In this document: positions 16,394 to 26,219 of the stretch, one piece after another
How the letters are laid out: every line of letters begins with the position of its first letter
Numbering within the stretch: position 1 is the first letter of the stretch
Assembly: GCA_030285985.1 (NCBI GenBank)
Contig: CP127384.1
Location: 682,001 to 746,000, forward strand
Direction: 5' to 3'
Source: Aquidulcibacter paucihalophilus
GTDB taxonomy: Bacteria > Pseudomonadota > Alphaproteobacteria > Caulobacterales > Caulobacteraceae
DNA: 64,000 bases
The notes under the pieces: generated by a model
The model's database searches: none
Seen by the model: only the letters and a program-made list of their open reading frames with translations
Told to the model about the DNA's origin: nothing
Translations under genes and position numbers: made by a program

Positions 16394-16481
16394 AATTCGC
16401 CGGGAGCGGGCCCACTCGACCAAGCCCGAAGCGATCCCGATGAAGAGGCGTCCAGTGCATGCGACGAGTCAGTGTCAGGCG

Positions 16482-17177
16482 TCAGAAGTACGCGAAAGCT
16501 GAGAGCGCCGGAAGGGCCCCGACGACCTCCCGCAGGGCGGAACTGAGCCGAGAGGTATCCACCACGATCACGTCGTCGCCGAGAACCTGTGGATCAGACG
16601 CCCTTCCCTGGCGAATGGCGCTCAGGTCGAACAGGGCTACGGAGCGCCTTCCGTCGATGCTCCTGAATACAGCCACCTTGGTCAGGTCGGCGACGCGGGT
16701 GGGGCCTTCCGCCATCGCCACGGCCTGAAGGAGGGACGTCGAGCCACGCATCTCATACACGCCCGGCTTGGTAACAGCTCCATCAACCGTGATCTTCTGA
16801 CTGGCGGCCTCCTTAACGGTGACCGTCACTTGGGGATCGCGCAGATACTGCGCCGCCAGCCGCCCGGCAATGTCGGTCGCCATTTCGCCAACGGTGCGGC
16901 CCGCGCCGCGGACAGCGCCGATCAGCGGCAGGTTGATGTTGCCCGACGTATCGACAACCAGCTCCGCAAAGGACAAGTCAGCGACCTGGAACACCCGGAC
17001 GTCGAGCTTGTCACCCACGCCGATGCGATACTCGGTCGAAGGGGAGATGACGTTCTCGACAGCCTGGAGATCGACCGGCCGCGCCGCCGTCATATTGTCG
17101 ATGTTCATGCGCGAGCCTCCGCAACCGGAGGTCAGAAGTGCCGCAAGGGCCGAGAGTAGTAAAAGGGCGCGCGTCAC
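16482..17177 (-). CDS. wza: Wza-like outer-membrane polysaccharide export lipoprotein
   Basis: 231 residues from the GTG at 17177. Lipoprotein signal with lipobox LTSGC, then a Poly_export domain (YRIGVGDKLDVRVFQV ... GNINLPLIGAV ... DPQVTVTV) and an SLBB domain (KITVDGAVTKPGVYEM). It forms the outer-membrane exit channel for capsule or exopolysaccharide and partners with Wzc. The protein is shorter than E. coli Wza (about 380) and has one SLBB domain, as in many alphaproteobacterial versions. The frame continues to another GTG at 17222, but that gives an overlong signal and has no ribosome site; GAGGT lies 10 bases before 17177. First gene of the leftward unit. Confidence 0.9.
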   Translation of the reverse strand: MTRALLLLSALAALLTSGCGGSRMNIDNMTAARPVDLQAVENVISPSTEYRIGVGDKLDVRVFQVADLSFAELVVDTSGNINLPLIGAVRGAGRTVGEMATDIAGRLAAQYLRDPQVTVTVKEAASQKITVDGAVTKPGVYEMRGSTSLLQAVAMAEGPTRVADLTKVAVFRSIDGRRSVALFDLSAIRQGRASDPQVLGDDVIVVDTSRLSSALREVVGALPALSAFAYF

Positions 17178-17945
17178 GGGTGAAAATACCTCGAAATTTC
17201 GACAAATCACTTGGTCCGACACGACTGGACAGACGGCCCGAACCGTGCCGCCCCAAGGCTTCGGAAAGCCTTGTCGAGCACAGGAAGCGAGCGGTCAACC
17301 TAGGTTGTGCGTTTCATCGGATCAGAAGAGCTGAATGACAAGACGTCGGCCGCGATCTGTTTCCCGGTGCCCAATCGGAGAGGCTGCGGGAACTGGCCCG
17401 CCCAAATCTCTTGGGTAATGGTCTTGGTATTGTTCGTCTCTCCAGACCTTCACGCAATTCACATATCAGAAAGCTAAGGAGCCTGACTCTTTTTGACCAG
17501 ACTGCGGCTTCGGCCCATGCGGCCTCATCGATCGTCGATCACCCTCCGCTGGCCGGGCGGATGCTGCTTACCGGCTGAATGTTGTATCTATTTGCCAAGT
17601 CTTTCCGAGTCTGTCAGACGGCTTGCCTCGCCCAAAAGCCCAAGTTTAGACGAGCCTGCCCGGGTCTCTGGGGATTGATGTGATCGACTATCGAGGGACC
17701 TATGACGGGTGTCGCCAGAACCACCCCGGCTGACTTGAACCAAGGCCGAGCGCGACGAGATACAGACGCCAGGTCCGATCGCCGTTTCTGGGATTGCGGC
17801 CGCGCCCGTCCGCTGGCCGCGAGTGTCGTCAGGCTTGGAGCTAGTGGTTCCCGCCACCATGATTTTCCATCGAGCCTCATATCTCGTGAACCCCGATGGG
17901 TGGACTCAGCCAAACCCAGTTCGTCAGTCTCTAACGGATAAATCC
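17178..17945. other. Divergent intergenic region between wza and the glycosyltransferase gene
   Basis: About 770 bases with no credible gene on either strand. It must hold the promoter of the wza unit. A 7-base-stem hairpin, AAGGCTT-CGGA-AAGCCTT (17255-17272), lies in the presumed leader of wza. GC content drops in parts compared with the flanking genes. Confidence 0.5.
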
Positions 17946-18752
17946 ATGCCGCAGGTTTCCGTCATCGTACCGGTCTACAATGCCGAAAAATACGTTTCTG
18001 AGACATTGGCGTCGATCGCCGCGCAGACGGTCGGCGACTTCGACGTGCATGTCGTGGATGATTGTTCCACGGACGGCTCTGCGGAGATCATTCAGCGCTT
18101 TTGCGCGCGCGACCAGCGTTTTCAATATCATCGGTCCGAGAGCAATTTTGGCGGTCCGGCGGGGCCCCGCAACCTCGGTATTGCCCTCTCAAGCGCCGAC
18201 TATATCGCTTTCTGCGATGCCGATGACCTTTGGACTCCGCACAAGCTGGAAGTGCAGTTGGGCGTGATGATGGATACCGGAGCCGACGTCGTTTCGGGGG
18301 GCGCGCGTGATTTCATCGACGGGGAAGCGCCTGAGCCTTTCGAACGGCCGACAGGGCCTGTGCCTTTGCAAGTGATCTCCCACGGCCAGCTTCTCTTGAA
18401 AAACTGGGTCTCCCTTTCGAGCGTCCTAGCACGCCGTTCTATTCTGGTTGCTGTCGGCCCGTTCAATCCAGCGCGATCACACATTGCGGTGGAAGACTTC
18501 GACATGTGGCTGCGCATTACCGCGGCGGGAGGGCGCATACTTCGCGTCGGAGCGCCGGTGGTTCACTACCGAAAGGTGCGGACCTCGATTTCGGCGCGCA
18601 AGACTATGATGGTCGGAAAAGCACTTAAGGTTATCGGCGAAGACTATGCGAGGCGAGGGAAAGCAGGAAGCTTCGTCCTACTGCGCCCCGTGCACTGGTT
18701 TTTGTATCTGTGCACATCAGCCTATATGCGCGGGCTGAGACGCGAACTTTAG
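17946..18752 (+). CDS. Family 2 glycosyltransferase
   Basis: 268 residues, cytoplasmic or membrane-associated. The GT-A start is typical (VSVIVPVYNAEKYVSETL), followed by VVDDCSTDGS and a DxD-type metal site in CDADDLW; the acceptor-side motif VEDFDMWLR is also present. It would add one sugar to the lipid-linked repeat unit; donor and acceptor cannot be told. I start it at 17946, directly before the conserved first strand. The upstream in-frame extension to 17823 has no similarity. It precedes the UDP-xylose synthase gene by 32 bases. Confidence 0.85.
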   Translation: MPQVSVIVPVYNAEKYVSETLASIAAQTVGDFDVHVVDDCSTDGSAEIIQRFCARDQRFQYHRSESNFGGPAGPRNLGIALSSADYIAFCDADDLWTPHKLEVQLGVMMDTGADVVSGGARDFIDGEAPEPFERPTGPVPLQVISHGQLLLKNWVSLSSVLARRSILVAVGPFNPARSHIAVEDFDMWLRITAAGGRILRVGAPVVHYRKVRTSISARKTMMVGKALKVIGEDYARRGKAGSFVLLRPVHWFLYLCTSAYMRGLRREL

Positions 18753-18784
18753 TCCCGGATCAGTGACAGGAATTGGACTTACAC

Positions 18785-19753
18785 ATGACGACTCGCCACG
18801 ATTTGAAGCGGATCCTGGTCACAGGTGCTGCCGGCTTTCTCGGAAGCCATCTTTGCGAACGGTTGATTGCCAAGGGACATGACGTACTGGGCGTCGACAA
18901 CTATTTCACCGGGAGGCGGGCGAACATCGCGCATCTTCTTGGCGAGCCTCGCTTCGAAATGATGCGCCACGACGTGACTTTCCCACTGTTTGTGGAGGTC
19001 GACGAGATCTACAATCTAGCCTGTCCTGCGTCGCCGGTTCACTATCAGCATGACCCCGTCCAGACGACCAAGACAAGTGTGCACGGCGCGATCAACATGC
19101 TGGGTCTCGCAAAACGCACCGGGGCCAAAATCCTTCAGGCATCGACGTCGGAGGTGTACGGAGATCCGGACCAACACCCGCAGACGGAGGCCTATTGGGG
19201 CAATGTGAACCCGATCGGTCCGCGATCTTGCTATGACGAAGGAAAGCGTTGTGCAGAGACGCTATTCTTCGATTATCACCGGCAGAATGGCGTGCGTATC
19301 AAGGTGATGCGCATTTTCAATACGTACGGCCCGCGGATGCACCCGGAAGATGGCCGTGTCGTTTCGAACTTCATCATGCAGGCGCTGACCGGAGAACCGA
19401 TCACCATCTATGGGGATGGGAGTCAGACACGCTCGTTTTGCTACGTCGATGACCTGGTCGGCGGCATGATCAGTTTGATGGAGTCGGCTGACGAAATTAC
19501 CGGACCGATCAATGTGGGCAATCCAGTCGAATTCACCATCCGGCAGCTTGCGGAGAAGGTTGTCGAAATGGTCGGTTCCGACGCCAAGCTTGTTTTCAAG
19601 GACCTCCCGGTGGACGATCCGATGCAGCGGAGGCCTGACATCACCAAGGCGAGAACGCTGCTCGGTTGGGAGCCCAAGATCGGCCTTGAGGCTGGCCTAG
19701 GGCATACGATTGATTATTTCCGTGGGCTGGTGAACGAGCGTCAGATCACGTGA
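18785..19753 (+). CDS. UDP-glucuronate decarboxylase (UDP-xylose synthase), SDR family
   Basis: 322 residues. NAD-binding motif GAAGFLG at the N-terminus, then the block that marks this subfamily: [44 protein letters not shown] and the catalytic YDEGKR. It converts UDP-glucuronate to UDP-xylose and CO2. The precursor is made by UDP-glucose dehydrogenase, encoded at 38314-39618, so both steps from UDP-glucose are present in this window. The next gene starts on a GTG that overlaps its stop by 4 bases. A TTG at 18773 is an alternative start. Confidence 0.93.
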   Translation: MTTRHDLKRILVTGAAGFLGSHLCERLIAKGHDVLGVDNYFTGRRANIAHLLGEPRFEMMRHDVTFPLFVEVDEIYNLACPASPVHYQHDPVQTTKTSVHGAINMLGLAKRTGAKILQASTSEVYGDPDQHPQTEAYWGNVNPIGPRSCYDEGKRCAETLFFDYHRQNGVRIKVMRIFNTYGPRMHPEDGRVVSNFIMQALTGEPITIYGDGSQTRSFCYVDDLVGGMISLMESADEITGPINVGNPVEFTIRQLAEKVVEMVGSDAKLVFKDLPVDDPMQRRPDITKARTLLGWEPKIGLEAGLGHTIDYFRGLVNERQIT

Positions 19754-21102
19754 TCCAGCAGATGAAATCGCGACGGAATGTTCGAGCGGTATCTCACTTG
19801 TCGCCGATGATGTCCGTTGTGCGATTCACGGTCATATTTTCTGTGATCGCCGCGCTTTTTACGGCTCTTCTGTTCAGCTATTGGGCGTTTGGTTTTGTCT
19901 TGCTGCTCGTGGGGGCCAGTTATATTGCCCTCGGCGGATATGCGGTCGGCACTTCCTTATCAAGATCGCCAACTATTCGGCCTATGTGCACGACGACGAC
20001 GTTCAATATTGTCGTCTGTGTCATAGCACTGCTTGGCTTGGTCGCGATGTTCTACGACCGCACGTCGCTGCGCGGGATCGATTATGCCAATCTGGGCATG
20101 GCCGGCGCGCGGGCGCAGTTCAATAGCGCTGGAGAACGCGGCGGGGTTATCAGCATTTTGGGCAACCTCTTCTCGGCCGCGTTCTACCTGCCGCTGATTA
20201 ATCTCATTTTTGACTGGGAGCGGTGGGATCGCGGTCGGTTCGCGGTCCTGGCACTTGTCCTCGTCGGCGTGCTTGGACTGACCTACGTCACGGGTGGGCG
20301 GACGGTGCTGCTAATCGCGGTCGCAATCGCCGCGGCAGCGATGCTGGGACGCGGCGTGCTCGGCATGCGGCGCCTGCCGCGCTTCTTGAGCACGACCAGC
20401 CTGGTTGCCTGCCTCGTTGCCGTAGCGGGAGTGTTCGGCACCGTGTTTGCTCTCCGGGCGAGTGCTTTCGGGGTGTCCAGTGGGGCCACTTATGTTTCAC
20501 AGTTGTGCTTTCACCTGGCGCAACCGACCACCGAAATCACTGGCCGATGCTCGACCATCGCTTACGCAAGCGGATTTCAGGTCATCGACGAGATCTTGAA
20601 CTACGGCATGTCTGTGCTGCTCTATACCTTTCACGTCGCTTGGGTCGGTGAAAGCGTTTTCACCACCATCAACCCTGGCGCCTTTACCTCCTTTGAGGGT
20701 CCGCAGGCCATGTTTCTCGGGCGGTTTGGGTTCGAGATCGTGGCCACCGACTATGACGGCTATTTCGTTCCCGCCGCGGCCAGTCTGGTATTCGACTTCG
20801 GCTTCCTGGAGATGGCGCTCGGCTTCATCATCCTGGGACTGCTTGCCGGGCTTTTCCAGACGAGGATGTTGGCCGGAAACTTTCTCTTTGGACGCGTTGC
20901 GTTCTGCTTCTCAGCCGCCGGCCTTCTGATTTGCGTGATGATCAGTCCCCTGAATCTGCCGGTGATGTTGCTCGCGATCATGGCGATCACGGCGATCATC
21001 GCGGCCACGTATTTTGCGCGCCTGATCGGCCTGATTCCGTCGGGAAGCTTTATCAGGCATCTTCGTCGCGGGCCGGATCATACTCCCCAAGCTCCAAGAT
21101 GA
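19750..21102 (+). CDS. Wzy-like polysaccharide polymerase (multi-pass membrane protein)
   Basis: 450 residues with about ten to twelve transmembrane segments and few conserved motifs, as is usual for O-antigen polymerases. A larger extracytoplasmic stretch lies between about residues 235 and 330. Identification rests on topology and context: it sits between a nucleotide-sugar enzyme and genes for a capsule-type enzyme and a flippase, all in one overlapping series. GTG start overlapping the previous stop (GTGA). Another class of membrane transporter cannot be excluded. Confidence 0.65.
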   Translation: MIQQMKSRRNVRAVSHLSPMMSVVRFTVIFSVIAALFTALLFSYWAFGFVLLLVGASYIALGGYAVGTSLSRSPTIRPMCTTTTFNIVVCVIALLGLVAMFYDRTSLRGIDYANLGMAGARAQFNSAGERGGVISILGNLFSAAFYLPLINLIFDWERWDRGRFAVLALVLVGVLGLTYVTGGRTVLLIAVAIAAAAMLGRGVLGMRRLPRFLSTTSLVACLVAVAGVFGTVFALRASAFGVSSGATYVSQLCFHLAQPTTEITGRCSTIAYASGFQVIDEILNYGMSVLLYTFHVAWVGESVFTTINPGAFTSFEGPQAMFLGRFGFEIVATDYDGYFVPAAASLVFDFGFLEMALGFIILGLLAGLFQTRMLAGNFLFGRVAFCFSAAGLLICVMISPLNLPVMLLAIMAITAIIAATYFARLIGLIPSGSFIRHLRRGPDHTPQAPR

Positions 21103-22553
21103 AAAACTATCAATCGGTCGGGATCGCACAGATCTACCCTTGGCGTCCTCATGCGTTCCAACGCGACTACCTGTTGTCGCTGGCCCGTGAAGCCGGCGCC
21201 CGGACAAGTGAGCTGGTGTGTGACGGCTCATTCGTCCGCTGCTACGACAAACAGTACCAGACACTTGGCCTAGGAACGATCGATCATTGTCTGAAGTGCC
21301 GTCTCGGCCGCGGGCGCGAAAAGTCTCACCGGGCATTCAAGGTCGATTGGTCGACGAAGAACGTCCCGGTCGCCGGCGAGGAACAGGCCATAATTTCCAA
21401 CCGGGCGGCGATTGTCCGCGCCGAGGTCCAAGGAGATCTCGGGACGGAGGCCGGTGGCGATGGGCTCTTGTACGCCTACCGTGCCGGATATCACTCCGCC
21501 GTCCGCTGGATCGAGGAATGCAACTTGGATCTCGTCCTCGTGTTCAACGGCCGGATCGACCTGCTCAAGGGCGTGGTCGATGCAGCGGTCGCTTGCGGCG
21601 TCGATTTCATGTCGTACGAACGGACGTGGTTCGGCGACGGCGTCATGATGCTGCCGGGCGAAAATTGTCTCGGTCTGGCTCACATCCACACGGCGTGCCA
21701 GGCGGTCGGGGCGATGGTGCTGACCGAGGAGGACAGGCTCCGCGCCGAGACGATCATCAATTCCCGCGTCCACCGGATCGGAAGCAATGAGTGGCGTGAC
21801 TTCCAGAAGCGCGGCGACACCGAATACGCAGATCTGAAAAGTCAGATCGGGCGCCCGCCGAAGGTGCTGGTGCTGCCATCGAGCACCTACGAGATTTGGG
21901 GTCATGACGACTGGGGCAACGAATGGGCCGATAATTTCGAGGCGATGGATTATCTCCAGTCGGTCCTCGGCATTCCCTTCGAGGACTTCTTGGTGCGCGG
22001 ACATCCGATCTGGGCGCAGCGCGTCGGACGGAACTTCGGCGACAAGGCGGACAGCCATTACCGGAACTACTGCGAGCGCCGCGGCATCCGATATGTCGAG
22101 CCCAGCTCACTGGTGCATACCTCCGCGCTGATCGAGGCCTCCGAACTGGTTGCGCTGAATGGCGGCAGTTCGGTGATCGAGGCGATCTGGCGCGGAAAGC
22201 CGGTCGTCTCGTTGGCCGCGAGCCACTTCCAGCACAGCGGGGTCTGCCCCACCCTTCTCGGCCCGGGCCAGCCGCTGGAAATTCCTGATGACGCCACCCG
22301 CCGCCGCCAGATCGTCAAATTCATTCACTCCATGGATCGGGTTACGCCTACGTTCGTGAACCACCTGAAGGCCGTATCCGCGGGTGAGCAGCAGGCATTC
22401 GCCGGTGGGGATTTTGCCGACATCGCGCGCCAGCTCCACGCCGACTCGCTGATGCCCAAGGGCAAGAATGAAGCGCCCGCAGGTGCCATGATCGAGCGCA
22501 ATCCCACCTTGATCGAGAGCGCGCGAAAGCTGTTCAAATACGGAGATTATTGA
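21099..22553 (+). CDS. Putative surface-carbohydrate biosynthesis protein (GT-B-like/capsule-type)
   Basis: 484 residues, soluble. No catalytic motif that I can name. The C-terminal third has ASELVALNGGSSVIEAIWRGKPVVSL, the pattern of the nucleotide-sugar side of GT-B and capsule-biosynthesis (KpsC/KpsS-like) proteins. The N-terminal half is rich in Cys, His and Trp. The start at 21099 overlaps the previous stop (ATGA), and the next gene overlaps its own stop (TTGA), so the three genes are probably translated together. The frame is open to 20931, inside the polymerase gene, but that part is not expected to be used. Likely a glycosyltransferase; specificity unknown. Confidence 0.65.
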   Translation: MKNYQSVGIAQIYPWRPHAFQRDYLLSLAREAGARTSELVCDGSFVRCYDKQYQTLGLGTIDHCLKCRLGRGREKSHRAFKVDWSTKNVPVAGEEQAIISNRAAIVRAEVQGDLGTEAGGDGLLYAYRAGYHSAVRWIEECNLDLVLVFNGRIDLLKGVVDAAVACGVDFMSYERTWFGDGVMMLPGENCLGLAHIHTACQAVGAMVLTEEDRLRAETIINSRVHRIGSNEWRDFQKRGDTEYADLKSQIGRPPKVLVLPSSTYEIWGHDDWGNEWADNFEAMDYLQSVLGIPFEDFLVRGHPIWAQRVGRNFGDKADSHYRNYCERRGIRYVEPSSLVHTSALIEASELVALNGGSSVIEAIWRGKPVVSLAASHFQHSGVCPTLLGPGQPLEIPDDATRRRQIVKFIHSMDRVTPTFVNHLKAVSAGEQQAFAGGDFADIARQLHADSLMPKGKNEAPAGAMIERNPTLIESARKLFKYGDY

Positions 22554-23788
22554 GTTGGATGAAGACGCTCTTCTCCTCAACCTTGTTGCTGGGAACCGCG
22601 ACGGTCATCCACGCGCTGCGGATCATCATCCTCTCGTTTCTGCTAGGAAATGCCGCCTTCGGAGCGGTGTCGACCATTATGCTGATGGCCGTCTTCTTCA
22701 CAGAGTTCGGCGCTCTGGGCTTCTCACAACTCATCTATAACCAGCCACTGTTCAAGCCAGGCCAGGTATCCAGGCAGAGCCGGCGGATCGGACTCTATTT
22801 CGTCACCGGCACAGGTTTGCTGATGGCGAGCGCGGTCGTGGTCGCGGGCGTTGTGGCCGTGGTCTCGGAATTCTCGTTCGCGATGATCTTCCTCACTATC
22901 TTCTGCGCGGCATCAAACATGCTGGTGCTTTCGGCGTGCAGGTCATCACGGAGCAGCTTCACGCACCCGCTCGGCTACTTCATCAAGGGCGTCATCGTGA
23001 TCGCGGATATCGTGATCCTCGGGTTTTTCACGCCGCCGATCCCGATGATGGCGTTGTGGGGCGAGGTGATCGCGCTTCCGGTGCTCCTGTTCTACGCGTG
23101 GCGCATCGGTGTCCTGAAGCTAAGGTGGACGATCGTTCGAGAAGTCCCGGGGCACCTGAGGGCCAACCTGAAACTCGGTGGGTCCGCGATCGCGTCGGCT
23201 GCGTCGGGCATGGTCTTTTTCAACCAGGAACGGCTCTTCGGCGTTGCCGCGTTGACGTTTGAACAACTCGGCGTGCTCACCAAGCTCCTTCTGCCAAAGC
23301 TGATCGCCGCGCAGGGCGCATTCCTGCTGGGGGTGCATTTCCACCGCATGGTCGTGGGAATGACCGAAGCGCAACGTATAGGGCTCTTCGCCGGGGCGCG
23401 GCGGCTCGAATGGATCGCAATACCAGTGGTCGCGCTCGCCCTAGGGGGCGGCGGCTATGTGCTGGCCCAGCTCGCCGCCCGAGTCTACGATATCCACATC
23501 GACTATCCGACCGGGATAGCAGTGACGGTCTTGGCGCTGCTGTTTTTCTTCAATCCGTATTCGATCATGCTTCAAGCGACCAACCGCTACGGTGCGCTCA
23601 CGCTGGCGAACACGGTCGCCGTTGTAGCGTTCGTCAGCCTTATGGCGATGGCGGGCTCGGGAGGACCCGGCCCTATAGCTTTCTCAGCTGTGTCGGCTTG
23701 TCTCTGGTTTCTGGTCATCCGGCTTCTAGTCGCGCGGCATTTTTCGACCCAGGGCCTGCCTGGTGCGCTTACTCCGCCGCCGGCGTGA
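22550..23788 (+). CDS. Wzx-like lipid-linked oligosaccharide flippase
   Basis: 412 residues, about twelve transmembrane segments, with the N-terminal pattern of MATE/MVF-fold polysaccharide exporters (LRIIILSFLLGNAAFGAVSTI). It would move the undecaprenyl-linked repeat unit across the inner membrane. TTG start overlapping the upstream stop, with GGAG about five bases ahead; ATG at 22559 is an alternative. The 3' end overlaps the convergent pseI gene by 20 bases, leaving no room for a terminator between them. Confidence 0.75.
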   Translation: MSWMKTLFSSTLLLGTATVIHALRIIILSFLLGNAAFGAVSTIMLMAVFFTEFGALGFSQLIYNQPLFKPGQVSRQSRRIGLYFVTGTGLLMASAVVVAGVVAVVSEFSFAMIFLTIFCAASNMLVLSACRSSRSSFTHPLGYFIKGVIVIADIVILGFFTPPIPMMALWGEVIALPVLLFYAWRIGVLKLRWTIVREVPGHLRANLKLGGSAIASAASGMVFFNQERLFGVAALTFEQLGVLTKLLLPKLIAAQGAFLLGVHFHRMVVGMTEAQRIGLFAGARRLEWIAIPVVALALGGGGYVLAQLAARVYDIHIDYPTGIAVTVLALLFFFNPYSIMLQATNRYGALTLANTVAVVAFVSLMAMAGSGGPGPIAFSAVSACLWFLVIRLLVARHFSTQGLPGALTPPPA

Positions 23789-24824
23789 ACAGCGACCAGT
23801 CGGCGGGCGTACCCGCAGGAGCAGGGCGCGCTATCGGCCTTCCGATCAAGGTATTCAGAAACTTCGGCGGCAAGCCAAAGCCGGGACGGATGGAGCGCAG
23901 GTTCTCCAAACTCAGCACGTCGCCAGCCTGCATATCCTGCACGATGTAGAGTGATCGCCGGAACATTCGGGACCCCTCTTCCGCCGTCGTTCCACCAAAG
24001 GTGACCGTGCCCATCGCCTGCCATGCACGGTCGCATTCGTCCCGCAGAGCCCGGAACTCGGCCGGCTCCAGCGAGAAGTCGCTGTCGACCCCGCCGTCGG
24101 CACGGGCGAGGGTGAAGTGCTTTTCAATGAGCGGCACCCCCAGTGCGATCGAGGCGACGGCGACACCTGTGCCCATCGTGTGATCCGACAGACCGACCTC
24201 GCACCCGAACGTCTCCCGCATTGTGGGAATTGTCGCCAGGTTGGTGTTGGCGGGCTCGGCGGGATAGGTGCTCGTGCACTTGAGCAGGATGAGGTCTTGG
24301 GCACCGGCGCGCTTGGCGGCCATCACGGCCTCGCCGACCTCGGCCACCGTCGCCATGCCGGTGGACATGATCATCGGTTTACGAGTCGCCGCGACCCGCT
24401 CGATCAGCGGGATGTCGAGAAGTTCGAACGAAGCGATCTTGTAAGCCGGCACGTCGAGAGTCTCGAGGAAATCGACCGCGGTCCAGTCGAACGGCGATGA
24501 GAAGCAAGCGATCCCGTGCGATTTCGCTCGCTCCATGATGGGAGCATGCCAGTCCCAAGGCGTATGCGCCTCGTCGTAAAGATCGTAGAGATTGCGACCG
24601 TTCCACAGGCTCTTCGGATCATCGATGACGAACCCTGGTGTGCGCAGGTTGAGCGTCATCGTCTCGGCCGTATAGGTCTGAAGCTTGACGGCGTCCGCGC
24701 CGGACGCGGCGGCGGCATCGACGATCTCCAGCGCCCGGTCGAGCGACTGATTGTGGTTGCCGGACATCTCGGCGATCAGATAGGGCCGGTGCTTGGGCCC
24801 TATGTCCCGGCTGCCAATTTTCAT
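23769..24824 (-). CDS. pseI: Pseudaminic acid synthase PseI (NeuB family)
   Basis: 351 residues, cytoplasmic. The NeuB TIM barrel has IAEMSGNHNQSL at the N-terminus, GADAVKLQTY, FSSPFD, KIASFE, STGMA, GLSDHTMG and EKHFTL; a C-terminal SAF/antifreeze-like domain starts near residue 285 (RRSLYIVQDMQAGD). The SGNHN form of the first motif is that of PseI rather than of sialic acid synthases. It condenses phosphoenolpyruvate with 2,4-diacetamido-2,4,6-trideoxy-L-altrose to give pseudaminic acid. It is divergent from pseB and the rest of the pathway. Confidence 0.9.
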   Translation of the reverse strand: MKIGSRDIGPKHRPYLIAEMSGNHNQSLDRALEIVDAAAASGADAVKLQTYTAETMTLNLRTPGFVIDDPKSLWNGRNLYDLYDEAHTPWDWHAPIMERAKSHGIACFSSPFDWTAVDFLETLDVPAYKIASFELLDIPLIERVAATRKPMIMSTGMATVAEVGEAVMAAKRAGAQDLILLKCTSTYPAEPANTNLATIPTMRETFGCEVGLSDHTMGTGVAVASIALGVPLIEKHFTLARADGGVDSDFSLEPAEFRALRDECDRAWQAMGTVTFGGTTAEEGSRMFRRSLYIVQDMQAGDVLSLENLRSIRPGFGLPPKFLNTLIGRPIARPAPAGTPADWSLFTPAAE

Positions 24825-25217
24825 CGATTCATTTCCTGCTTCCGGCCTCTGCCGGAGTTCAACCGGTGCGGCCCGATCCGTGAGCCATCAGCGCGACCGG
24901 CTATTAGCCGTCGCGCTGTTGCAGAACAAGCGTGGGTTATGGCCGCGGAATGGCCGAAGCTCGAAACGCAGCTCAAATTTGATGATAGCCCGTCCAGAGA
25001 AATAGGCATTTCGAGCAGTGTTCATTGGAAAGCCTGCTCTGCGAGTGGCAACATCTCAATTGACGACGCAATCCACGCCACTGCTCTCTTCCCCAACCCA
25101 AGAAACTCCTCTAATCGTCTCGATCACATCCCGGTTGCAGTGTCATCGAGCCAGGTGATCACCGCCTGGCAACGCATCCGGCCGGTCGGTGACGGCTATA
25201 TTTGGTGGGGCTAAGTA
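24825..25217. other. Divergent control region between pseI and pseB
   Basis: About 390 bases, lower in GC than the flanks, no credible gene. It must hold the promoters for pseI (leftward) and the pseB operon (rightward). A near-perfect inverted repeat at 24891-24916 (arms GCGCGAC and GTCGCGC plus GGC/GCC, one bulged C, loop TATTA) may be an operator or a leader hairpin for pseI. Confidence 0.5.
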
Positions 25218-26216
25218 GTGTTAGAAAATTCCAGCATCCTGGTGACCGGCGGCACCGGATCTTTCGGGCACACCTTCGTGCCGATGACCTTGGCCAAATA
25301 CAATCCCAAACGCATCATTGTTCTCTCCCGGGACGAGATGAAACAATGGGAAATGGCCAAAAAATTCCAAGGCGATGAAAGGGTTCGGTTCTTCATCGGG
25401 GACGTCCGGGACAGGGATCGTCTGTACCGCGCGCTGGACGGCGTCGACTATGTCGTGCATGCCGCTGCAACCAAGATTGTTCCGACCGCGGAATACAATC
25501 CATTCGAGTGTGTGAAGACGAACATTAACGGGGCCATGAATCTCGTGGACGCCTGCATCGACAGCGGCGTGAAACGGGTCATTGCGCTTTCGACCGACAA
25601 GGCCAGCAGTCCCGCCAATCTCTACGGTGCCACCAAACTGGTTTCCGACAAGTTGTTCATTGCCGGCAACTCATATGCCGGCGGAGACGGTCCCCGGTTC
25701 GCCGTCGTCAGGTACGGCAATGTCATGGGGTCAAGGGGCTCGGTGATCCCGTTCTTTATGTCGATTAAGAACCAGGGGGTCCTGCCGATCACCGACGAGC
25801 GCATGACCCGATTCATGATCTCTCTCAATCAAGGCGTTGAGCTAGTCTGGCACGCGTTTGAGGACATGGAGGGCGGCGAGATCTATGTGAAGAAGATCCC
25901 GTCCATGAAGGTGGTGGATGTCGCCAGCGTGATCGCGCCTGAGGCCCGCCAGGAGGTGGTCGGAATTCGACCGGGCGAGAAGCTGCATGAGCAGATGATC
26001 AGTGAAGAAGACTCCTACTTCACTTACGAGTACCCTGAGCACTTCAAGATCCTGCCGTCGATCAACAATTGGGGGACGTGCGCCGAGCGAATCAAGGGTG
26101 GCGAGAAGGTTTCGCCCGGCTTCAGCTATACGAGCGACAACAATCCGCACTGGATGACTCCAGAGGAATTGCAGGCCTGGATGTACGCACACACGGACAA
26201 GATCGGAAGCATTTGA
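25218..26216 (+). CDS. pseB: UDP-GlcNAc 4,6-dehydratase (5-inverting) PseB
   Basis: 332 residues. SDR with GGTGSFG nucleotide-binding motif, then IIVLSRDEMKQWEM and the RFFIGDVRD segment typical of PseB/FlaA1, HAAATKIVP and LSTDKAS...YGATK. First step of the pathway: UDP-GlcNAc to the 4-keto-6-deoxy-L-arabino sugar. The GTG at 25218 starts directly before the first strand. pseC follows after 3 bases. It heads the rightward run pseB-pseC-pseF-methyltransferase-amidotransferase-hisH-hisF-pseG/H. Confidence 0.94.
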   Translation: MLENSSILVTGGTGSFGHTFVPMTLAKYNPKRIIVLSRDEMKQWEMAKKFQGDERVRFFIGDVRDRDRLYRALDGVDYVVHAAATKIVPTAEYNPFECVKTNINGAMNLVDACIDSGVKRVIALSTDKASSPANLYGATKLVSDKLFIAGNSYAGGDGPRFAVVRYGNVMGSRGSVIPFFMSIKNQGVLPITDERMTRFMISLNQGVELVWHAFEDMEGGEIYVKKIPSMKVVDVASVIAPEARQEVVGIRPGEKLHEQMISEEDSYFTYEYPEHFKILPSINNWGTCAERIKGGEKVSPGFSYTSDNNPHWMTPEELQAWMYAHTDKIGSI

Positions 26217-26219
26217 TCC

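Noticed and set aside
17178..17945. Small open frames between wza and the glycosyltransferase
   Set aside because: None has a ribosome site, a plausible composition or a recognisable motif; they read like chance frames.
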